Assembly (NCBI GenBank): GCA_019918135.1
Contig: WBZZ01006252.1
Coordinates: 1-64,000, forward strand
DNA length: 64,000 nucleotides
Direction of reading: 5' to 3'
Source: Paulinella micropora
Lineage: Eukaryota > Cercozoa > Imbricatea > Euglyphida > Paulinellidae
Position 1 is the stretch's first letter; each line of letters begins with the position of its first letter. Below the pieces are notes generated by a model, which saw only the letters and a list, made by a program, of their open reading frames with translations, was not told the origin of the DNA and ran no database searches. Both the position numbers and the translations under genes were made by a program. This document shows, piece after piece, positions 17,638 to 25,666 of the stretch.

Positions 17638-20600
17638 TCACGAGTCGTGGGGCTGCGGTCCCAGCAACGGGCCAAGGAAGGTAGATCCCTGCACGCCGGT
17701 GCCCGCGTACTCGGCCCCGGCGCCCTTGAGCTGCATGAACGCGTGGGGGTCCGCGCGCGGTCCGAGTGCGGTCCGCCCGACTGCGGAATCACGCAGCCTG
17801 CCGTGTATGCGACTGTACGTGAGCTGTGCACCGCGGCAACAAATGGACTGTTCGATCTCTAAGGGTTTGAAGACACCCTCCTCGCTAAACATCAGATGCT
17901 GCGCGTCCGTAAGTTCTGGTACCTTGTATTTCAGCGCACTCAGCATGAGCTCGCACATGGGAGCGGCTGGGTCTGCATCGACCCGCTCGCCTACAAGATC
18001 CGAGCTGATTTTGCCGGTCATGGAGCTGAACCAATTCTTGGGCACGTACGTGTACGGCACGGGCACCACCACGATGTCCCATTCGTGGCCGGGGCGCGGG
18101 TCGCCGCCGTCGACTTGCCTGGGCACAGCAGCCAGCTTCACGCCAGCCCCCTGCTCGTAGCGGACCGAGACGATGTTGGGCTCTATCCGCAGCGTACGGC
18201 GGTCCATCACGATAGTGCCCGCCTTGAAGCGCACCTGCACGCTGGTCTGAAAAGAGTCGGGGTCGTTGGCGAAAATCACGTCAGAGTCCTTGACGACCAC
18301 GTGCGCGCTGCCCCGTCCCTTGCGCATGAACAGCGCCGACCCCCCGATGAACTTGATCGCGGGCCGGAAGAGCATGAAGCCGAGCGGGAAGGGCAGGTTG
18401 TGGTCGATGAGCCATCCCAGATTCGCACGCGAGGGCGGTTGTTTTTTCAGCCACTGCTCAAAACGCGGCCAACTTGTTTTGGTCGACGCTGTGCCGCCAG
18501 TCGGCAGTGTGCCACTGCTGGCTGGTGGTTGGCTGAATGGGGCCTGTGTTGCAAGCACTTGCTGAAACATCTGAAACAGGTAGCTCTTGGTGACTGGTCC
18601 AGTACATAATAGCCCTTGCAGATGATTGCCAAGCAGTTGCCGTGTAGCTGGATTGTCTTTTGTCTCGTCGTATGTATCGATTGCGTTCTGTATTTTTTTA
18701 TCCAATCCCGTTGTGGCAGAGGCTTGGGCGCACAGTTGTGTCACAGCGGTCAGGATATTCACTTGCAGACCCGCTTTCTCGCCAATACCGGCGTTGCTGG
18801 GTTTCTCATTTTCAGACTTGTAATACAGCCACAAACAAAAAATCGCCTTCCCTGCCTTTGAATCTTTGTCATCGAGAAACTTGGCTACCTCTGGCACTAG
18901 GGTGCCTGCGCTGTTTTTTTGCAAAAAGGCAGTGATCTCCTGCTTGCACTCCTGCCTCTCAGCATCGGCAACTTCAGGAAAAGCTGAATGGCCGCCTGCC
19001 GAGAGCTGAGGAGTCAGCGATGCTGCTACCCAACCGTACAACTCTAGCTCGCCGTATGAGGGGTCTTTCGAAAACAGTGCCCTGAGGGCAGGTAGCAGTG
19101 TTGGCTTGCCTTTTTTATCTTCTTCATTGAGGAAGTTTAAAAGTTGAGCATTGTCGCCAACGACAGCTCGGATCTTGCGCGCGTGTCGTTGGACCCAGGA
19201 CTTGATAATCACCAAGTTGCTATCTGTAGCAAATTTGGGGGGTAAAGCCTTGGCCAGGAGGTCTATCTTTGGCAGGTCGCTTAGCTCGAGCCCACTGCCT
19301 TTAGCCGGAGGCCCGGTGTGTGTCAAGCCCTCGTCTTCGTCGTCTGCGTAGATACTTTCCAAGTCTTCATCATCACCACCACCACCACCACCGCCACCAC
19401 TACCACCACCGCCACCACCACCACCACCACCGCCACCACCACCACCACCACCACCACCGCCGTGAGGCAGCTGGTCGGCGAGTTCAGGCCTCTTGCTCAG
19501 CATGAACGACAGCACACCGAGCAGCTCGGCTTTCTCGTACATTTCGTATAGAGTAGGGTTTTTCTTACCAAAAATTGCTTCGAATAATTTCTCGCGCAAA
19601 TCCTTGGGGCCGCCATCATCAACGACTAGGCCGGAGTGTCGTAGGACGGCCTTGAGGGTCAAATAGTGTATTTCACACTGGTCTCCGTCGACAATGCCGA
19701 TCGTGCGTTGTGAGCTCTCGTACCGTTCAAAATCACTGTTGCTCATGTTACAGTCCGGCAGCATCTGGAAACGTTCTGAAATCATGCACGGGGTCGTCGT
19801 GGGGTCATGGGGCTCGCGCCTGCCCACTTGGTAGCTGCGCGAAGGGATGGCGTCCAGCCCCTGTTGCGTTCGGAACATCACGAGCTTCTCGTTAGTTCTG
19901 TCATGCGGCTTGACTTGGGGGTTGTCCTGCCCGAACATTGGCAGGATCCTGCTCTCCGCCTTAATGGTGTTGGCAAACAGGTAGACCTCGTTCGTCAGCA
20001 GCACCATGTCCGGCTCCTTGCCCTGGTTTCTAAGCAGGCCCATGGCCTTGACCTCGATACCATTGATGCCCACGCCGTCCTTGTTCACTGCAAAGATGTG
20101 CGCGTTCCGCTGCTCCAGCAGCGTCGCAAGATCCCGCGCGTTGATGAGCGGTAGTTTGTAGTCGGTCTCTACCAGGCGCCTGACCGACTCCTCCACCAGC
20201 TTGTTTACCAGGTTATAGTTGAGTGATAACACCACCGACGTGCTCACAGCCCGCAGCGACTCCTCGTACACCACCACCTTGGTCTTGTCCATGGGCCAGT
20301 CCGAAGGCATGACAAAGCCCACACCGTAGTGCTGGATTGCCTGCGTCTTGGTTGATCTGCTGGTTTCTAGCAGCACCCCGGGCACACGCTGGCTCTTGGG
20401 GTTCAGTGCCTTGGGGCTGAACTGCCATTCTACCATTGTAACTCTATCCCCGTGCGGTTTCACTGTTTTGTACCTGTCGAGAAAATCATCCCAGGTGATC
20501 ATGGAGATCGCACTCAAGAGTTCGGGCCGTGACACAACCAGCATGTTCATGAACATCTGATTCATAGTGAAATGGCCGCCGTCAAAGCTGTTCCACAAGC

Positions 20601-20787
20601 TTTGTGTAATAAAATCCAGCGGGTCGTTGTCGGACAAGGGCGCGCGCGTTGAGGCCTTGGCTAGGCTGATGGGTCTCAGCGAGCTCATAGCCCGATTAAA
20701 GCTCGCTAGCATCTTAACCACGGGCCCGTTGGGCGAGATTTCCGGTGCATCTTCCTCCTTCGGCCACCGATTAAAGCTCCCTAGCAT
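17638..20787 (-). CDS. Candidate major capsid protein (HK97-like), with glycine-rich insertion
   Basis: From the first ATG (20787) it has 1049 residues. The frame is open to 20970 but without another ATG, so the true start is uncertain and may be spliced or frame-shifted. The order of elements recalls HK97-fold capsid proteins: an extended loop (DRVTMVEWQFSPKAL ... YGVGFVMPSDWP), a long helix (LNYNLVNKLVEESVRRLVE), a segment PDMVLLTNEVYLFA, a large insertion with an uninterrupted Gly tract (about 19366-19461) and acidic patch, and late strands (FPLGFMLFRPAIKFIGGSA, then RTLRIEPNIVSVRYEQGAG). Such folds occur in herpesviruses and mirusviruses, not in the jelly-roll capsids of most Nucleocytoviricota. 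The assignment is from pattern only. A 25-residue segment near the start is duplicated in tandem. Confidence 0.5.
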   Translation of the reverse strand: MLGSFNRWPKEEDAPEISPNGPVVKMLASFNRAMSSLRPISLAKASTRAPLSDNDPLDFITQSLWNSFDGGHFTMNQMFMNMLVVSRPELLSAISMITWDDFLDRYKTVKPHGDRVTMVEWQFSPKALNPKSQRVPGVLLETSRSTKTQAIQHYGVGFVMPSDWPMDKTKVVVYEESLRAVSTSVVLSLNYNLVNKLVEESVRRLVETDYKLPLINARDLATLLEQRNAHIFAVNKDGVGINGIEVKAMGLLRNQGKEPDMVLLTNEVYLFANTIKAESRILPMFGQDNPQVKPHDRTNEKLVMFRTQQGLDAIPSRSYQVGRREPHDPTTTPCMISERFQMLPDCNMSNSDFERYESSQRTIGIVDGDQCEIHYLTLKAVLRHSGLVVDDGGPKDLREKLFEAIFGKKNPTLYEMYEKAELLGVLSFMLSKRPELADQLPHGGGGGGGGGGGGGGGGGGGGSGGGGGGGGDDEDLESIYADDEDEGLTHTGPPAKGSGLELSDLPKIDLLAKALPPKFATDSNLVIIKSWVQRHARKIRAVVGDNAQLLNFLNEEDKKGKPTLLPALRALFSKDPSYGELELYGWVAASLTPQLSAGGHSAFPEVADAERQECKQEITAFLQKNSAGTLVPEVAKFLDDKDSKAGKAIFCLWLYYKSENEKPSNAGIGEKAGLQVNILTAVTQLCAQASATTGLDKKIQNAIDTYDETKDNPATRQLLGNHLQGLLCTGPVTKSYLFQMFQQVLATQAPFSQPPASSGTLPTGGTASTKTSWPRFEQWLKKQPPSRANLGWLIDHNLPFPLGFMLFRPAIKFIGGSALFMRKGRGSAHVVVKDSDVIFANDPDSFQTSVQVRFKAGTIVMDRRTLRIEPNIVSVRYEQGAGVKLAAVPRQVDGGDPRPGHEWDIVVVPVPYTYVPKNWFSSMTGKISSDLVGERVDADPAAPMCELMLSALKYKVPELTDAQHLMFSEEGVFKPLEIEQSICCRGAQLTYSRIHGRLRDSAVGRTALGPRADPHAFMQLKGAGAEYAGTGVQGSTFLGPLLGPQPHDS

Positions 20788-20841
20788 CTTAACCACGGGC
20801 CCGTTAGCCGAGATTTCCGGTGCATCTTCCTTCTTCGGCCA
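20692..20841 (-). repeat. 75-bp in-frame tandem duplication
   Basis: Two adjacent 75-base units (20692-20766 and 20767-20841) differ at only a few bases and encode WPK(K/E)EDAPEIS(A/P)NGP and following residues near the N-terminus of the candidate capsid gene. A recent slippage or unequal exchange event is likely. The first ATG lies in the more upstream unit. Confidence 0.9.
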
Positions 20842-21580
20842 TGAGATGATGGCTCGTTGTTTTTTGTGCGGCGGTTCTTGGCTCCCGTCGTAGGGAGTAA
20901 AGTTTATCCATGTTATGTTCGCCTCTTTTGTGTGTTTTTTTTGTGGGCTGAGAGTTTTAGGAGGTCCCAAAAAAAAGACACTTTTTCCTGCCTCTTATAT
21001 TTTTTACCTTTCCCCTCCCCTCTCCTTCCCCCCCCCCCCCCCCCCTCCTGCCGCCTTCATGTCCAAATCTTGGTCTGATTCGTCTCCTTCTTCCACACTC
21101 CCCCCCCCCCCCCACCCTACTACCTTGCACAGCAAAGTTCCGCCAACACACCTTCCCCCCCCCCCCCTCTATCCCCCTCATAATCTTCTCCCAAAACACG
21201 GGCGAGAGCATAATTTACCGCCAAAAAAAAGGCTTAAGGATAGAAGTAGTGGAAAGGCCTAAAAATTCTTGAAAGCACTTGCCTCCCGCCCTTCCCCCCC
21301 CCCCCCGCCCTTTCCCCCCGTACAAAGGAAAAAAAAACCTTGTGCATGTAACCAAACCCAATCTCAGCGCCTTTTTGCCTAAAAGAAGTGCAACATTTGC
21401 AGCGTCGTCCACTTTCCTTCCCCTCCAACGAGCCCCCCTCCGTCGACAGTCTTTCTCCCCCCCCCCCCCCTACCGTCGTTTCTTTTTCTTGCTGCTATCT
21501 CCTCCCCCCCGTTCTCTGCACAGGCTCGTACCGAAATTTAAAAAAGGAAAGAAAAATTTGTAATTTGTTTTTTTTGTTTC
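20788..21580. other. Divergent upstream region with several C runs
   Basis: Divergent spacer between the candidate capsid gene and the gene at 21581. The first 180 bases may include its true N-terminus (open frame). Beyond that, C runs occur at about 21029-21045, 21101-21112, 21159-21171, 21295-21306 and 21458-21468, more than anywhere else in the window. No coding frame is supported. Confidence 0.45.
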
Positions 21581-22612
21581 ATGGCAACGCTACGCTTGCG
21601 GCCCAGATTTCATCCTTACCAGCGCAATCGGGACGCATGTACAGCCCTGCACACCAGAAATCAAGACATTCTGCGCTCGTTTCTGGTAGATCGTGTGCCT
21701 CTACTCTTCGGGGATATGGGCGGGAACTTAAGTAACCTAGCGGCCGACTTTCCTGCCTCATTAGGCCAGATTCTGTACAATTGTAGAAAGGGTGGGGCCC
21801 TCTTGATAGACCAGGGAGCAAACGCTGCGTTTCTGGTGTTTGGGCCTAGGAGAATGGGTGCAGAGGTGCTGGCGCAGCTTTCTGACGGGGGCAGATATAG
21901 CATTACCTTGCGTGAGGCTACTACAAAGACACAAAAACACCGACTGCTCAACCAGCCCCACCTAGAGATATCAGGCGAGCCTCCACCCAAGAGCAAGCAG
22001 TTGCAATCACCACAGGAAATGTCCTGGGCAGAAATTTCTTCTTCTCCGATATCAGATTTTGTGTACGCCCTACGTAGATTCCGTGCGGAGGGCAATGTTT
22101 GGGAATTCTTTAAGCCAGAAAAAGAGGTTGAGGTCGACATACCTGAACGTTACAGGCGTGTCGTAGAACGCTTAGCTATGTTTGCGTGCGTAGCCGTTCA
22201 TCTGCCCTCTACCGAACAGGACGCCGAGGCCCAGAGGCAGGTTTGGGAGGCACAAAGTCCCTCTGTCAAGGTTGTTCTGCTGGATTCGATCCTGTCGGAG
22301 TGCTGCAACAGAAGTGCCTGCATCATAATCAACTCCGCTTGTGTAGTGAGCGGCGCGCGCGCCGTGGGGGTGCAGAGCTGTGCACAGTTCTTAAGTGCGT
22401 CTCAGGCCAGCAATGTTAATACTTGGCTCGACTTGGAAAAGAACCACCTGGCCATTCAATTTCTGTTGCCACTAGAAGAAGAAGAAGAAGAAGAAGAAGA
22501 AGAAGAAGAAGAAGAAGAAGAAGATGAGGATGAGAGCGAAAGGAGAGGGACAGAGGAGAGGCTGAGGACGCGCTGCTCACACAGTTGCCGGTTACAAAAA
22601 GTGCCAGAATGA
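21581..22612 (+). CDS. Hypothetical protein with glutamate-rich tail
   Basis: A 343-residue protein starting at ATG 21581. The N-terminal 290 residues are well mixed and globular-looking (QDILRSFLVDRVPLLFGDM, WLDLEKNHLAIQFLLPL), with no family I recognise. From about residue 301 the gene contains a run of GAA codons (22476-22523), giving a Glu tract, then a basic Cys-containing end. The Glu tract is a trinucleotide repeat and will vary in length between strains. No membrane or signal segment. It stands upstream of, and in the same direction as, the membrane-protein gene at 22965, with a C run (about 22759-22770) in between. Confidence 0.55.
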   Translation: MATLRLRPRFHPYQRNRDACTALHTRNQDILRSFLVDRVPLLFGDMGGNLSNLAADFPASLGQILYNCRKGGALLIDQGANAAFLVFGPRRMGAEVLAQLSDGGRYSITLREATTKTQKHRLLNQPHLEISGEPPPKSKQLQSPQEMSWAEISSSPISDFVYALRRFRAEGNVWEFFKPEKEVEVDIPERYRRVVERLAMFACVAVHLPSTEQDAEAQRQVWEAQSPSVKVVLLDSILSECCNRSACIIINSACVVSGARAVGVQSCAQFLSASQASNVNTWLDLEKNHLAIQFLLPLEEEEEEEEEEEEEEEEDEDESERRGTEERLRTRCSHSCRLQKVPE

Positions 22613-22964
22613 ACAGCCGGGGGAGAGAATGGGAGGCCACCATCAGGAAATTTTTTTTCGGGCGCGCGATCAGTTCACTTAGCCTGGCAAATGTTTCAAA
22701 ATTCGGTAGCAGCAAGAATAATAAAAACCTGCGAAACAAAAATCTAAGACTGCCGGCCCCCCCCCCCCTCCCTTCTTTTTTTGCTTGTTGTCTGGGGCTC
22801 CTCCTTCTTTTTAAAGTATAGGGGAGAGATCCGAGATTAGTGCGCACCTTTGAAAAAAAAGGATTGTTAAAGAGGAAGAACCAAACTTGTTGACACAATC
22901 AGTAAAAAAAAGCAGCTTGCGTTCAAAGGTTCGTACATTTTCTTTTCCCCCCTTCTCCTGAGCC
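22613..22964. other. Upstream region with CCGGC-flanked C run
   Basis: Spacer between two plus-strand genes. It contains TTAGCCTGGCAAATG at about 22679-22693, similar to part of the motif before RPB5, and a C run at about 22759-22770 preceded by TGCCGGC, which is the reverse complement of the G-run/CCGGC element. No gene. Confidence 0.4.
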
Positions 22965-23792
22965 ATGTGTCTCCGTCGTAGACGCAAAGTGCAACCAAGG
23001 TTCTTGCTAGCCAGTATCGCGGCCCTAGCCTCGGCGGCCCATGCCTCGATCCTCGGCTGGGAAATAGCCCGCATGAAGCGCGCGGATACTAGCGTCCTGG
23101 TCTTGTCCATACTGCTGCAATTGTTTAGCTTGGTGGGGCTCTGTGTTGTGGTCTTGTATGCATCGTCGTCCGTCTGCCGGAAAGGCTTTCAGGTTTACCG
23201 ATGGATAGAGGCGGCGTTCTGTGCTCCGCTGTTGCTAGTGCTAGTATTATTCCAAGTCGGAGAGCGCGGGATTGGCCACCTCATTACCAGCACCGGGCTC
23301 TGCCAGCTGGCTGTGTGTCTGAGCAGTATCATGCCCATGGCGTTTTTGCGATATTTCGAAGTGCTGGAGGATCAGTTGCCGGACCGCGGAGCACTCTGCT
23401 GTTTGCTCCGCGGTCGCCAACCAACCGTGAACGTGAAGGTCAGAGGCCTAATCTCAAACGCCGAAGAAGCCCAGCAGATAGAGAAATCCAGGGAGGAGCG
23501 CACGCTTGTGATGCTGACCATCGTGTTACAGAACTTTTGGTTTCTGGCGCTCTACGCCCGCTGCCTCTCGTTTGTGCCGTTGATACTGGCAGCAGCAGCG
23601 AGACACTACCCGGCTCCCGCAATTACGTATGTTCTGTGGTGCGCGACCTTCGGAGCCTGGGAATGTGTCTATTACCTTTGCCTGCCGATCACCACTGAAA
23701 ACTCCGAACGTAAGGATGCCATTTATTTATTGCTATCTGACGGCGGGCGCTGCTGTCTGTCGGCCTGGGCATTCTACAGCCTGACCACCTGA
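22965..23792 (+). CDS. Multi-pass membrane protein (about 7 helices)
   Basis: A 275-residue protein with hydrophobic segments at about 12-34, 43-66, 82-98, 106-128, 180-212, 219-240 and 252-272. An Arg-rich start (LRRRRK) suggests a cytoplasmic N-terminus. A 50-residue hydrophilic loop lies between segments four and five. The seven-segment layout resembles receptors or rhodopsins, but I see no retinal-binding lysine in the last helix and no GPCR DRY motif. I do not name a family. Another multi-pass protein lies at 58300-59340, with no visible sequence similarity. Role unknown: perhaps a virion-membrane or host-membrane protein. Confidence 0.6.
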   Translation: MCLRRRRKVQPRFLLASIAALASAAHASILGWEIARMKRADTSVLVLSILLQLFSLVGLCVVVLYASSSVCRKGFQVYRWIEAAFCAPLLLVLVLFQVGERGIGHLITSTGLCQLAVCLSSIMPMAFLRYFEVLEDQLPDRGALCCLLRGRQPTVNVKVRGLISNAEEAQQIEKSREERTLVMLTIVLQNFWFLALYARCLSFVPLILAAAARHYPAPAITYVLWCATFGAWECVYYLCLPITTENSERKDAIYLLLSDGGRCCLSAWAFYSLTT

Positions 23793-23925
23793 CATTTTTT
23801 TAAAAAGAAAATCTCTCGAACGATGCTCAACCATTTTTAATATGCCTAAAAAATTCTTATGAGGTACAACGTTGTTACATGTCAGCTCCTGTCATCTTCC
23901 GTTCCCCGCTGCCTGACTTGCATTT
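23793..23925. other. Convergent spacer
   Basis: A/T-rich spacer between converging genes; no G/C homopolymer and no hairpin that I can see. Confidence 0.35.
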
Positions 23926-25665
23926 TCACCCCTGTTTCACCAGGGACGCAAGTATGCAAGCACGAAAAGCAGGCCCGATGTTTGCGTCGCCTATATCCTC
24001 TGTTATCATGTCTGCGATCGCACCCCACGGCGATAGCGGGTCGAAAGCCCACTTGAGATATGCTACTCGCCCGGGTCCTAGCAGATATGCAGCGGTAGCA
24101 GAGGACTGGTAAGCGCATGCCCAATCCTCGCTTTGTTCGCAGCAATACATAACCCTCAGCTTGATTTCAACTTCTCTGTTCTGGCCCAACGTCAGCATCG
24201 TCTGCAGGTTGTTTTTCACACGGGTGGCAGCGACAACCAACGCTTTACTGATTGCGGAAGATACCGGCAGGGTGTTTATGACCAACAAAGTGGCTTGTTT
24301 CTGCCGGGGAGCCAAGATCATGGTGCCCCAATGTGCTCCGGCATCGATTCCAGACAAGAAAAACCCTGAATCCGTACCTTTTGGAATTTGTTCTTGAATT
24401 TTGTCGGTAGCGTGGCTTTTTTGTCCGCTTATTGCTTCTTCGCTGCTAAGTGCTTGCATGTAAGAACAATCAATAATCTTAGCATCCGGGAAGCTTGCCG
24501 CAATCACCTGAAGCAGGAAGGAGAAAGTGTCAGCGTTGGCAAGTTTTGCGGGATTGGCTCTCATATTTGCCAAGACTCCCATTGGCACAGAAATTTTGGA
24601 ACTTTTGGCAGCAAGATCCTTCAGCCATGTTGGCTGTGCGCTTTCGCTCTGAATATCCATGATTGCCTTTTCCTCTTCTTCGTCTTCTCCTCCTCTTTCT
24701 TCTTCTTCGACTTCTTCCACATCTGTAGAGAGGGAAGACGACGGCGAAGAGGAAGAGGAAGATGACGAAGAGGAAGAGGATGAAGAAGACGACGGCGAAG
24801 ACGACGGCGAAGAGGAAGAGGAAGATGACAAAGAGGAAGAGGATGAAGAAGACGACGGCGAAGATGACGGCGAAGAGGATGAAGAAGACGACGGCGAAGA
24901 CGACGGCGAAGAGGATGAAGAAGACGACGGCGAAGAGGATGAAAAAGACGACGACGAAGAAATCTCACACAAGACGCTTAGGAAGGCTCGTGATAAGTCT
25001 TCGGAGGGGATTTTGGGGAAGAGTTCCTCGCTCAATGGGCAGGGAGGGAAATAGGGTAGGCGCGCCCTCCAGTCTGCTGAGTCGTCTGCGTAAAACCCTA
25101 CGCCAGGCAGCAGACAGTTAGCATTTTTTCGGAACCCGCAACGCTTGGCCTGGGTTTTAAAATCCTCGGGAATAAAACTGTCGGTTTGGAATTTGGCCCT
25201 CAGAAAATCGTCTAAAAGTACAGGATCAGACAGCCCATCGAAATTCTTGTAATGGGAAAGTGTCAAGGTTGACCAGCACGACAAGAGGCGCTGATTCGAT
25301 TTCAGGAGCTCCTGTTTTTCTTCTCGTTTCTTCTTTTCTTCTGCTTGCAACTCCTTCTTTTCTTGTAGCCACTCTAGGGGGTAGAGTGGCTGCATCTTGC
25401 CGTCGGGGTCACAGTGCATGTTGAAATCTTGAAAGCAGTCCCTTCGCTGATCAGTCCAAGGGCGCAGCGCCCGTTCCAGCACGTCGCGATGCTCGCCGTA
25501 TTTTTCCAAAAATGAGCACAGCGTTTCGAACCGTTGTGTCATCGTCACCGTTGCAAATTCCCTGTCCCATGCCCCCTTGAGTTGTAGGAGGGTGCCGTAG
25601 TTCAGCTGATGTTTGTTCAGGCAGGCGTAATGCAACAGATAGTCCCGCACGTACTTGGGCTTCAT
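23926..25665 (-). CDS. Ulp1/adenain-type (C48) cysteine protease with poly-Ser insert
   Basis: A 579-residue protein from ATG 25665. The C-terminal domain carries the protease signature: His445 in AGAHWG, Asn464 in LLVINTLP, Gln511 and Cys517 in EQSEDWACAY. The spacing (19, 47, 6) is close to Ulp1 (17, 43, 6). An Asn in the third position is also known in asfarvirus pS273R, which cuts capsid polyproteins. A capsid-maturation or deSUMOylation-like role is inferred. An N-terminal helical domain (about 1-230) with a charged coiled coil (KKELQAEEKKKREEKQE) precedes a Ser tract of about 100 residues (24680-24980) and an acidic patch. Its ATG lies one base after the stop of the gene at 25667-27238. 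Confidence 0.8.
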   Translation of the reverse strand: MKPKYVRDYLLHYACLNKHQLNYGTLLQLKGAWDREFATVTMTQRFETLCSFLEKYGEHRDVLERALRPWTDQRRDCFQDFNMHCDPDGKMQPLYPLEWLQEKKELQAEEKKKREEKQELLKSNQRLLSCWSTLTLSHYKNFDGLSDPVLLDDFLRAKFQTDSFIPEDFKTQAKRCGFRKNANCLLPGVGFYADDSADWRARLPYFPPCPLSEELFPKIPSEDLSRAFLSVLCEISSSSSFSSSSPSSSSSSSPSSSPSSSSSSSPSSSPSSSSSSSSLSSSSSSSPSSSPSSSSSSSSSSSSSSSSPSSSLSTDVEEVEEEERGGEDEEEEKAIMDIQSESAQPTWLKDLAAKSSKISVPMGVLANMRANPAKLANADTFSFLLQVIAASFPDAKIIDCSYMQALSSEEAISGQKSHATDKIQEQIPKGTDSGFFLSGIDAGAHWGTMILAPRQKQATLLVINTLPVSSAISKALVVAATRVKNNLQTMLTLGQNREVEIKLRVMYCCEQSEDWACAYQSSATAAYLLGPGRVAYLKWAFDPLSPWGAIADMITEDIGDANIGPAFRACILASLVKQG

Positions 25666-25666
25666 C

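Noticed and set aside
22416..22898. Minus-strand poly-Leu frame opposite the GAA repeat
   Set aside because: Complement of the Glu tract of the gene at 21581-22612. No protein-like text outside the repeat.
22965..23792. Reading the seven-helix protein as a rhodopsin or heliorhodopsin
   Set aside because: No lysine at the place for retinal in the last helix, and no family motif. The same holds for 58300-59340.
24659..25121. Plus-strand acidic or Lys/Thr-rich frames opposite the poly-Ser tract of the protease gene
   Set aside because: Mirror of the trinucleotide repeat that codes for Ser on the minus strand; the minus-strand frame has the protease domain on both sides of it.
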